Of a DNA stretch of 54,871 nt, positions 40,507 to 47,417 are shown in pieces. The stretch lies in IMG/VR virus record IMGVR_UViG_3300031759_000031, positions 1 through 54,871 of that record; one strand, written 5' to 3'. The notes beneath the pieces were generated by a model. The model was not told where the DNA came from and did not search any database. It worked only from the letters and a program-made list of their open reading frames with translations. How positions within the stretch are numbered: the stretch's first letter is position 1; every line of letters begins with the position of its first letter. The position numbers were made by a program, and so were the translations under genes. Origin of the DNA: a virus.

Positions 40507-42281
40507 TTATAATAAAAGAACTAACAGTACGTAACTTCATGAGTGTGGGCAACCAGACTCAAGCTGTAGACTTTGGTAAAGAAAATTTAACACTCGTATT
40601 AGGTGAGAATTTAGATCAAGGCGGTGATGATAGCGGAAGTCGTAACGGTACAGGTAAGACAACCATTGTAAATGCTTTAAGTTATGCACTTTACGGTATT
40701 GCACTCACTAACATTAAAAAAGATAATCTTATCAATAAGATTAACGCCAAAGGTATGTTGGTTACACTTACATTTGAAAAAAATGGTGTTCTCTATCGTA
40801 TAGAACGTGGGCGTAAACCTAACATATTAAAGTTTTTTATTGATGACCAAGAGCAAGAAACAGACGAAACAGACGATGCTCAAGGAGATATGCGTGAAAC
40901 CCAGAAGGACTTAGATGACTTGCTGGGCATGAGCCACGATATGTTCAAACATATTGTTGCTCTTAACACTTATACAGAACCTTTCTTAAGTATGCGGGCT
41001 AACGACCAACGTGCTATCATTGAACAGTTGTTGGGTATTACATTACTAAGTGAAAAAGCAGAAACTCTTAAAGAACAAGTTAAAGAAACTAAAGATGCTA
41101 TTACACAAGAGACTGCCAATCTCGAAGCTACAAAGAAAAGCAACGAAAAAATACAATTAAGTATTGATAGTTTGCTAACCAAACAAATGGCTTGGGGTAA
41201 TCAACATACTCAAGAGCTAGAAAAGATGGGCAGAGCCATTGTCGAATTAGAGGACGTAGATATTGACGCTGAGCTTGCGAAGCATGCGGAGCTCAAAGTG
41301 TATGACGAGAAGTCAGCGAAGCTGAAAAGCCTAAATAAAGAGCGTGCAACGCTCGAAAGTGCGATAGCACAAGCGGAGCGAAGCGTCACGAAGTACGACG
41401 GCGAGCTCGTCAAGTTGGCTAACAAGACCTGTCACGCATGTGAACAAGAGCTACATGATCACAAGCATGAAGAAATGACATCAACAGCACAAGGGCACCT
41501 TGACGAGGCCCGAAAGTATTTCGACAAGGTCACTAAGGATTTGTCAAAAATACAAGCCGAAATTGCTACCCTGGGTGAGCTGACTCAACGTCCTTCAACG
41601 TACTATGACAGCGTGGAGCAGGCTCTTAAACATCAAAACAACTTAAAAACTCTTGAAACACAGTTGACTATCAAAGCGGGTGAAACTGATCCGTATCAAG
41701 AGCAAATTGAAGAACTGCGTATGACTGCCATGCAGGAAATTTCTTGGGACTTGGTCAATGAGCTGACTCGCTTGAAGGATCATCAAGAGTTCTTGTTGAA
41801 ATTGCTGACATCAAAAGATTCATTTATTCGCAAAAAGATTATAGATCAAAACCTAGCATACTTAAACAATCGCTTGACCTATTACTTGGACAAGCTGGGG
41901 TTACCACACACAGTTACATTCCAAAACGACTTGACGGTCTTAATCACACAGCTGGGGCAAGATTTAGATTTTGATAATCTAAGTCGAGGCGAACGCAATA
42001 GACTCATACTGGGCTTGTCGTGGGCTTTCCGTGATGTATGGGAAAGTCTATATCAAAGTATTAATTTGCTGTTTGTTGACGAGCTCATAGACAACGGACT
42101 AGATCCTTCAGGAGTAGAAGGTGCCCTGGGCATACTGAAAAAGATGGGTCGTGAACGCAAGAAAAACATATTCTTGATCAGTCACAAGGAAGAGCTGATA
42201 GGCCGTGTAAACAATGTACTGAGAGTTATCAAAGAAAACGGTTTTACCAGCTATGCAAACGATTTAGAGATACATGAGTAG
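40503..42281 (+). CDS. 46: Recombination endonuclease subunit gp46 (Rad50/SbcC-like)
   Basis: 592-aa SMC-type ATPase (T4 gp46 is 560 aa), partner of gp47. The Walker A motif GSRNGTGKTT is at residues 45-54, the Q-loop segment LNTYTEPFLSM follows, and a coiled coil spans about 175-440. At its apex is a Rad50 zinc hook, TCHACE (C310, C313). The signature LSRGERNRL begins at 493, Walker B LLFVDELIDNGLD near 521 and the H-loop ISHK at 559. All parts are intact. Bases 41255-41430, encoding the coil just before the hook, are clearly richer in G+C and hairpins than the rest of the gene (see findings). Confidence 0.93.
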   Translation: MIIIKELTVRNFMSVGNQTQAVDFGKENLTLVLGENLDQGGDDSGSRNGTGKTTIVNALSYALYGIALTNIKKDNLINKINAKGMLVTLTFEKNGVLYRIERGRKPNILKFFIDDQEQETDETDDAQGDMRETQKDLDDLLGMSHDMFKHIVALNTYTEPFLSMRANDQRAIIEQLLGITLLSEKAETLKEQVKETKDAITQETANLEATKKSNEKIQLSIDSLLTKQMAWGNQHTQELEKMGRAIVELEDVDIDAELAKHAELKVYDEKSAKLKSLNKERATLESAIAQAERSVTKYDGELVKLANKTCHACEQELHDHKHEEMTSTAQGHLDEARKYFDKVTKDLSKIQAEIATLGELTQRPSTYYDSVEQALKHQNNLKTLETQLTIKAGETDPYQEQIEELRMTAMQEISWDLVNELTRLKDHQEFLLKLLTSKDSFIRKKIIDQNLAYLNNRLTYYLDKLGLPHTVTFQNDLTVLITQLGQDLDFDNLSRGERNRLILGLSWAFRDVWESLYQSINLLFVDELIDNGLDPSGVEGALGILKKMGRERKKNIFLISHKEELIGRVNNVLRVIKENGFTSYANDLEIHE

Positions 42282-42543
42282 ACATGTAGAACCCAGTCCC
42301 TATCAAAATGAAGAGTCGCATGAGCGTTTGATGCATGCTTTTAAGGAATACTTTAAAGAAAATCAAAAATGGCAAGCTCGTGGGACTCGTCGTGCTGGGG
42401 AAAACATGCGATACTGGCTGGCACAAATACGCATTATTGCCCGGGAACGCAGGGAACATGTGCAACAGTATCGCGTATGGTTAGATAAAAACAAGGCAGA
42501 ACGCAAGGCAAATCAAAAGGCAGGGGAGGGTGAGTCCGAATAA
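42274..42543 (+). CDS. Small basic protein of unknown function
   Basis: 89-aa basic, helical protein; not assigned. Its ATG lies within the end of gp46 (8-base overlap), so it is translated from the same message. The core is NQKWQARGTRRAGENMRYWL followed by IRIIARERREHVQQYR, similar in type to small proteins found near replication or recombination genes in T4-like phages. The C-terminus is Lys/Glu-rich and disordered. Nucleic-acid binding is possible from charge but unsupported by a motif. Confidence 0.7.
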   Translation: MSRHVEPSPYQNEESHERLMHAFKEYFKENQKWQARGTRRAGENMRYWLAQIRIIARERREHVQQYRVWLDKNKAERKANQKAGEGESE

Positions 42544-42555
42544 ACTACATAGTTA

Positions 42556-42999
42556 ATGTCTTGGACTTATCAATCTCAACCAATAGAAACACTACCAGAA
42601 GACTGTATAGGATTTGTTTATATCATAACAAACACTACTAACGGTCGCATGTACATAGGCAAAAAACTAGCTAAATTCTCAAAAACCACATACAAGACAG
42701 TAAAATTAAAGAACGGCAACAAGAAAAAAAAGAAAATTCGTAGCAAAATTGACTCAGACTGGCGGGAATATTATGGTTCAAGCCCAGAATTAAGCAAGGA
42801 TGTTACGGCATTAGGCACAGAAAATTTTACAAGAGAGATACTGTTTCTCTGTCGAAGCAAGGCAGAATGCAGTTATATAGAGGCTAGAGAACAATTTTCA
42901 CGCAGAGTTTTAGAATCAAATGACTATTATAATGGTCATATTCAAGTGCGTGTACATGGTTCACATATTCGCAAACTTCAAGAAAACCAGGCAAAATAA
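42556..42999 (+). CDS. GIY-YIG endonuclease, SegE-like
   Basis: 147-aa protein with a GIY-YIG nuclease core: GFVYIITNTTNGRMYIGKK carries the two conserved strands (here FVYI and YIG), followed by a Lys-rich linker, then SKIDSDWREYYGSSPELSKD and a CRSKAECSYIEAREQFSRRV segment with the catalytic-type Glu. The family matches freestanding homing endonucleases of T4 (SegE type). No DNA-binding appendage of I-TevI kind is visible, so it is freestanding or minimal. No clear Shine-Dalgarno precedes the ATG. An A8 run near 42723-42730 encodes the Lys stretch. It directly precedes the structured non-coding region 43000-43492. Confidence 0.8.
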   Translation: MSWTYQSQPIETLPEDCIGFVYIITNTTNGRMYIGKKLAKFSKTTYKTVKLKNGNKKKKKIRSKIDSDWREYYGSSPELSKDVTALGTENFTREILFLCRSKAECSYIEAREQFSRRVLESNDYYNGHIQVRVHGSHIRKLQENQAK

Positions 43000-43492
43000 C
43001 GCCAAATAAGCCCGCACAGGCGATAGTATTGTGCCCTGAATCCGCTCTGATGTGTGGCGGCAAGGAATCTCTGCTTGGCGCAGAGTAGCTGGATCACTAT
43101 CCTTTACAGGACGCGGATGGGATATGCCTATGAATAAACCCGTTTGATCAGCAAGAAAATATATTTTACAGGCTAAAAGAGAGGAGAGAAACCTCGGGTT
43201 TAATAAACGTTTTACGTTGTTTATTAGACTGCCGTCATATAAAGACTTGGCTCGTGGTACCGGATGACCGCCACTGTAATGCCAAAACGTAAGAGTGAGC
43301 ATGTTCGACTCGGATAATGTTTGTCATTTTGCCCGCCAGGGCAAAGTGTGACTGAACGATCTGGATAATATCTTAAACGCTTCGCGTTATAAGTGTTGTT
43401 AACTAATCCTTAATAGTTCGAGCGAAAGCGAAGAATAGAAGAACGCAAGTTCTTCTTAAATGACTTGATAAATATCTTACAGGAATTGAATA
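43000..43492 (+). ncRNA. Candidate structured non-coding RNA region
   Basis: 493 bases without a credible gene and with more G+C than the surroundings. Visible stems: CTCTGC/GCAGAG (43069-43085), AAACCCG/CGGGTTT (43136-43142 with 43195-43201), an imperfect hairpin of about 11-13 pairs (43198-43229), TTTGCCC/GGGCAAA with a 4-base loop (43328-43345), AACGC/GCGTT (43376-43388), a GAAA-capped stem with an internal GA/GAA loop (43417-43435), and AGAAGAAC/GTTCTTCT with a GCAA loop (43437-43456). The GNRA loops exist only when the plus strand is read, and both flanking genes are on plus. No stem is followed by a U-tract. No tRNA, tmRNA, RNase P or group I core was recognised. RNA identity is inference. 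Confidence 0.4.
43467..43474 (+). promoter_or_regulatory. Late promoter GATAAATA
   Basis: TTGATAAATATC, with predicted RNA start near 43480, 13 bases before the ATG at 43493. The short leader holds the AGGAA ribosome site. Confidence 0.65.
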
Positions 43493-44377
43493 ATGAAAGT
43501 TTATGAAATAATCTCAGAAGGAACTGGCAGTAGTATATTGGCAGCTATTGATAAATTTGCCAGTACTACACCTATTTCCGGCAAAGCTGTTACACTTAAA
43601 ACAGAAAAAGTTCTTGGTGGTTATTTAAAAATCATCAAGTATTTGAATCTTGCCACTTTTATCTATCAGTTCATGCAACACAGAATGGTCATTGAAAAGA
43701 TGATTCAAGCTGGAGAGCTAGAAAAAGAAGACTATCCTGTGGCCATGCGTCTTGAAGCTGAAAAGATGGTGGTGTCTATGATAGCAGGCGGTGCTATACT
43801 GCGTGTTATTCAATTTTTCTTTAGAATATTTTTAGTTGGTAGAATTGCAACTGGCGTAGTTGGAACTGCCGCTGGTATTTTTACCGGAGGCATACTTGCT
43901 CCAGAAAGTATTGCTTTATTGTTGGCTCAGGAAGCCGCGGCATTGTATTTGCAAAAATGGCTAGCTACCAAAGAAGGTCAACAATGCGTGGCCTATGTTG
44001 TACTACACTTGGTCGATCCAGGTGTAAAAGTATTATGGGATTTAGGACCAGGCACATTTGCTGGCAAACTAAAAGACTTGAGTAGCAAAGGCCAAGCTGG
44101 ATACGATAAGAAATTAGGACCTGGCGATATCGGCGATAAAATTTCAAACAAACTTAACGGTTTGGCAGGCACTGCTGGCACAGCATTGGGTGTAGATGCC
44201 ACAAGTTCTAACAGTAAAGATACCACAGCTGGCAGTTCAACTCCTAATGCATCAATCAACGCTACTTCAGCTTCGGGCAATGGTCTTGACACGGATAAAC
44301 TATTACATGATCCTGCCAACTATACATCAGACAATGCGTTTGCTAAAAAATACGGAAATCCTTGGCAAAGGAATTAA
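43493..44377 (+). CDS. Membrane-type late protein of unknown function
   Basis: 294-aa protein that I do not recognise. It starts with MKVYEIISEG, a start-type motif common among small late T4-like phage proteins. Residues about 93-115 (VVSMIAGGAILRVIQFFF) and 117-150 (GRIATGVVGTAAGIFTGGIL) are hydrophobic and could cross a membrane twice. The C-terminal 100 residues are Gly/Ser/Thr-rich and probably disordered. It is expressed from a late promoter with a 13-base leader and ends overlapping the stop of the convergent gp51-like gene. An internal virion protein ejected into the host, or a lysis-related membrane protein, are both possible; neither is shown. Confidence 0.65.
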   Translation: MKVYEIISEGTGSSILAAIDKFASTTPISGKAVTLKTEKVLGGYLKIIKYLNLATFIYQFMQHRMVIEKMIQAGELEKEDYPVAMRLEAEKMVVSMIAGGAILRVIQFFFRIFLVGRIATGVVGTAAGIFTGGILAPESIALLLAQEAAALYLQKWLATKEGQQCVAYVVLHLVDPGVKVLWDLGPGTFAGKLKDLSSKGQAGYDKKLGPGDIGDKISNKLNGLAGTAGTALGVDATSSNSKDTTAGSSTPNASINATSASGNGLDTDKLLHDPANYTSDNAFAKKYGNPWQRN

Positions 44378-44589
44378 ATCAGTGGCAGGCCTGAATTCTT
44401 AGTAGCTTCTGTATTACCCTTAATTATTTCTGAAATCAACTTGATATCTTCATGACTGTACGTGTGAAATAAATCGTTTATATTCACTCCACCACGCATG
44501 AACCAACTTATTCTAAATAATTCTTCTTTAAAATCTAAAACTTCTTTTTCTAGCCTAACAAGATAATCTTTAATATCTTCGTTAGTCAT
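44374..44589 (-). CDS. Small protein next to gp26, probably gp51-like hub-assembly factor
   Basis: 71-aa acidic helical protein: DIKDYLVRLEKEVLDFKEEL, then FRISWFMRGGVNINDLF and SHEDIKLISEIIKGN. Size, WFMRGG motif and position directly downstream of gp26 resemble the small gp51 (baseplate hub assembly chaperone) of cyanophage-type T4 relatives. The start follows the gp26 stop by 5 bases, so it is co-transcribed. Assignment is by resemblance and synteny, moderate. Confidence 0.6.
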   Translation of the reverse strand: MTNEDIKDYLVRLEKEVLDFKEELFRISWFMRGGVNINDLFHTYSHEDIKLISEIIKGNTEATKNSGLPLI

Positions 44590-44594
44590 CTTTG

Positions 44595-45419
44595 TTAGGC
44601 GCCAACGAAAAAATTTGTCTGATTTAACTCCAATAAAATTTTGTCAGCTGTATCGCAAGAAGAGCAAACTATATCAATATCTGGATACTTCATATTTTTA
44701 ATATTATTTTCAAACTGTGTTTTAAGTGATTGAAAAACAGCTCGGTCACATTTCTCTACAAATTCTTTAATGAATTCTCTTTTAACTACCACAGTGTCAG
44801 GTAATTCAATGCTTTCAATGCTTTCAAACATCATGTTTGTTTGTATTACTCCAAGTGATTCATATATTTCACGCAAGAATCCTTCTTGATCAGCTTCTGG
44901 AACATTGTTTATTTGAAATAATCTTCTTTGAAGGTTAAAAGTTTCTATGTTGAATTTGTTTGATTCTTTGTATGATAAAGGTCTTACATTTATAACAATT
45001 TCATCTTCTTTGATTTTGTTAGAGAATGACGCATGTTTATAATGTTCTAAAATAATTCCTAAATCTGCATCATAATCATTTTCTGATTGACATTTTTTAC
45101 ATGTATGGGTCAGTGATATACTATTGCCATAGGTTGCTACTCTAATAGCCACCACTAGCATTTCTATATCCATACTGGGTAATTCATAAGGATCTGTAAT
45201 ATCTGGACAACAACTTTTAACAGTTCGTGTAATTGCTTCGCCTGACAGTAAAGCATCGGGTGTCTTTAAAATGATTTCATCCATGCCGGTTAATCCATAT
45301 ACAGCTAGATTACTGTGCTTGTTTAAAGAACCGGGCTTATTATAGATTCCTTTAGAAGGTAAATCTACAAATATTTTTGGTTGTCTAAAGTATTGCTGTA
45401 AAGGGTTGTTTTCTGCCAT
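44595..45419 (-). CDS. 26: Baseplate hub subunit gp26
   Basis: 274-aa homologue of T4 gp26 (208 aa), a baseplate hub assembly protein. The N-terminus has QPKIFVDLPSKGIYNKPGSL and GMDEIILKTPDALLSGEAI, both typical of the family, followed by the MDIEMLVVAIRVATYG segment. Two CxxC pairs (C107/C110 in HTCKKC; C252/C255 in CSSCD) suggest a zinc ribbon bringing the two ends of the domain together. A strong AGGAG and a late promoter (45449-45456) lie upstream. It is transcribed away from the tape-measure gene. Confidence 0.85.
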   Translation of the reverse strand: MAENNPLQQYFRQPKIFVDLPSKGIYNKPGSLNKHSNLAVYGLTGMDEIILKTPDALLSGEAITRTVKSCCPDITDPYELPSMDIEMLVVAIRVATYGNSISLTHTCKKCQSENDYDADLGIILEHYKHASFSNKIKEDEIVINVRPLSYKESNKFNIETFNLQRRLFQINNVPEADQEGFLREIYESLGVIQTNMMFESIESIELPDTVVVKREFIKEFVEKCDRAVFQSLKTQFENNIKNMKYPDIDIVCSSCDTADKILLELNQTNFFVGA

Positions 45420-45430
45420 TTTAGGCTCCT

Positions 45431-45438
45431 GATAAATA
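45431..45438 (+). promoter_or_regulatory. Late promoter GATAAATA for tape-measure gene
   Basis: Plus-strand GATAAATATAG; RNA would start near 45444, 38 bases before the ATG at 45482. Faces the minus-strand promoter at 45449-45456, so the two transcripts overlap slightly at their 5' ends. Confidence 0.6.
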
Positions 45439-45448
45439 TAGTGTACAG

Positions 45449-45456
45449 TATTTATA
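45449..45456 (-). promoter_or_regulatory. Late promoter TATAAATA for gp26
   Basis: Exact T4 late consensus TATAAATA on the minus strand; RNA start near 45443, 24 bases before the gp26 ATG. Confidence 0.7.
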
Positions 45457-45481
45457 TACGCATATTTTCAGGATTTTTTTT

Positions 45482-47407
45482 ATGTCAGATAAAGACGAAA
45501 TCATTGCCGCAATCAAAGACGGATTCAAAAGTGCCGGAAGCTCTTTTGGCTCTGGAAGTGGAAGTGGAAGTGGAAATATTACAAATTTAATTGGTAATAT
45601 GGGACTACTAAGTGGAACGTTTGGTACTGTAGTAACCTCGGCAAAATTAGTAGCAAGTGCGTTTCAATCTATTGCAAAAGAATCAGAACAGTTAATAACA
45701 AATTTTCAACAAGCGTCTGATACCGGCGTAACATTTACAAAAAATCTTGTAGGTTTCAACATTGCAGTTTTGCAAACTATGATGTCTACAGAAGACTTTG
45801 TTAAAGTAATCAATAAAAATAAAATTGGTTTTACTGGACTCGGCGGCGGCATGGAGGAAAGTACAAAAGCATTTGCTCAATTGAGTAAAGAGCTTTCTCA
45901 GAGAGATTTTGCAACACAGTTGAGAGATCTAGGATATGACACAGAAGGTTATAATGAGTTGCTGGCTATATCAGCTACACAATTTGGAGCATTAAATTCT
46001 AAAATGGGTAGACTAGGCCCTGAGGGTATCGATCGGACTCTTCAAGCAACACGTGATTTAGGACAACAATTATCTTTAGTTGCTGAATTGACTGGCGAAA
46101 GTAGAAAAGCCCAGATGGAAGAAATACAAAAATCTAGAGAGAATGAGGCCTTACAAGTAGCATACGATCAATTAGGTGAAGGAGCGAGAGCCGCTTTTGA
46201 ATCTATGGAAAGTGAACTAAAAGCATTTGGTGTTGGAGACATTAGCAAAGCGATTGTAGCACAAAACGGTAATTTAACACAAAAACAATCAGAACAATTA
46301 GCTGTGTTAGGTGCACCTGGTATTCAATTTAGAGATGCATTATTAAATTATACTAAGACAATGGCGTCAGATGCAGAACCTGCGGTCAAAGAAAAAGCAA
46401 AAGCCGATTTAAGAGCGGCTGAACAAGGCATTAACGAATTAACAAAAACTAAAGAATTTCAAGACAGAGTAAGATATCAACAGTTTTACACAGATGCAGG
46501 CAGCCAAGTGGGAGAATTTTCTTCAAAAGTATCTGCCGCTAATCGAAACATTAACGAAGCTATTCGTGCCGAACAATCAAAAGAAGGCGGAGACAAAAAT
46601 GCAAGTGTAACTTCTATAATACAGGCATATACGAAAAAAGTAGAAAAAGACGAAGAACAAAGAAAAAATGAAACAGAAGATCAGAAAAAAGAAAGAAAAG
46701 CTCAGGAAGAATTATCAAAAGACATGCTTCGCGGACAACAGATATTAAATCAACAGAGTACAATACTACTAGGTGAATTATTAAAACTAGGAGCAAATAA
46801 ATTAGGTTCTGAAGCTTTGAAATATGATATATCGAGTAAATTAAATCAACAAAAACCGGACGGTAGTCCTAATACATTTAACCCTGACAACATACAGCGT
46901 AAGACCGAGGAGATTTTTAATGCAATAACAGATGCTGTAGGTAAAACTATGCCTGCTGGATTTGTTAAAGGCTTAGAAAATGCTACAGACATTATTGCAA
47001 AATATGGTAAATCAGCATTCGATTGGGCTTCAGATAAATTAACTGGAAATGTAAAACCCCATGCAACTGGAACTATGGGAGTGTGGGGAGAACTATTTCA
47101 CGACTTTAATACTAACGGTGAACTGCATCAGTTAGACGGTCGAGAAGCAGTGGTCACCGAAGCCCAATTTTCTAATATTATCAATAGTGTTGCCGGAACT
47201 GCAATGAATATTTCAAGCGATATTCAAAAAACTAATAGTAATACTGCCGGAGCTCAAGTTAATCAACTCAATGATGCTCATTTAACTGATATCAAACAAC
47301 TGCTAGGACAGTTAAATACATTTATGTCACATTTGCCTGAAATTGCCAGCAATACTGATAAACAAATACGTGCCTTAAAAGATCTGCATCCAGATCTTCA
47401 CGCCTAA
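45482..47407 (+). CDS. Tail tape-measure protein (gp29 role)
   Basis: 641-aa protein setting tail-tube length, comparable to T4 gp29 (590 aa). After a Gly/Ser linker (residues 20-32), there is a hydrophobic segment (LLSGTFGTVVTSAKLVASAF), then a long helical Gln/Glu/Lys-rich part, residues about 130-500, including a highly charged coil near 380-410. The C-terminal mark HATGTMGVWGELFHDFNTNG, followed by LHQLDGREAVVTEAQF, is a common tape-measure end motif. Similar length to T4 predicts a tail of similar length. It is on the strand opposite to the main tail block and is followed 10 bases later by the portal gene, so it is co-transcribed with head genes. Confidence 0.8.
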   Translation: MSDKDEIIAAIKDGFKSAGSSFGSGSGSGSGNITNLIGNMGLLSGTFGTVVTSAKLVASAFQSIAKESEQLITNFQQASDTGVTFTKNLVGFNIAVLQTMMSTEDFVKVINKNKIGFTGLGGGMEESTKAFAQLSKELSQRDFATQLRDLGYDTEGYNELLAISATQFGALNSKMGRLGPEGIDRTLQATRDLGQQLSLVAELTGESRKAQMEEIQKSRENEALQVAYDQLGEGARAAFESMESELKAFGVGDISKAIVAQNGNLTQKQSEQLAVLGAPGIQFRDALLNYTKTMASDAEPAVKEKAKADLRAAEQGINELTKTKEFQDRVRYQQFYTDAGSQVGEFSSKVSAANRNINEAIRAEQSKEGGDKNASVTSIIQAYTKKVEKDEEQRKNETEDQKKERKAQEELSKDMLRGQQILNQQSTILLGELLKLGANKLGSEALKYDISSKLNQQKPDGSPNTFNPDNIQRKTEEIFNAITDAVGKTMPAGFVKGLENATDIIAKYGKSAFDWASDKLTGNVKPHATGTMGVWGELFHDFNTNGELHQLDGREAVVTEAQFSNIINSVAGTAMNISSDIQKTNSNTAGAQVNQLNDAHLTDIKQLLGQLNTFMSHLPEIASNTDKQIRALKDLHPDLHA

Positions 47408-47417
47408 AGGATAATCG

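Noticed and set aside
42961-43302. Minus-strand 113-aa frame over the non-coding region
   Set aside because: No ribosome site, no recognisable motif, Cys/His/Pro-rich random-like composition, and it runs into the SegE-like gene on the other strand. The strong plus-strand hairpins explain the base pattern better.
43200-43345. tRNA or tmRNA, because of a GTTCGACTC T-loop-like word near 43304
   Set aside because: The flanking bases do not form a T-stem and no acceptor stem, anticodon arm, or tag sequence can be found.
43437-43456. Rho-independent terminator at the GCAA-capped hairpin
   Set aside because: The stem is AT-rich and is followed by TAAATG, not a T-run; a GNRA structural hairpin fits better.
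43000-43492. Group I intron
   Set aside because: I could not find the conserved P, Q, R and S core elements, and neither flanking gene is an interrupted gene. A covariance search would decide.
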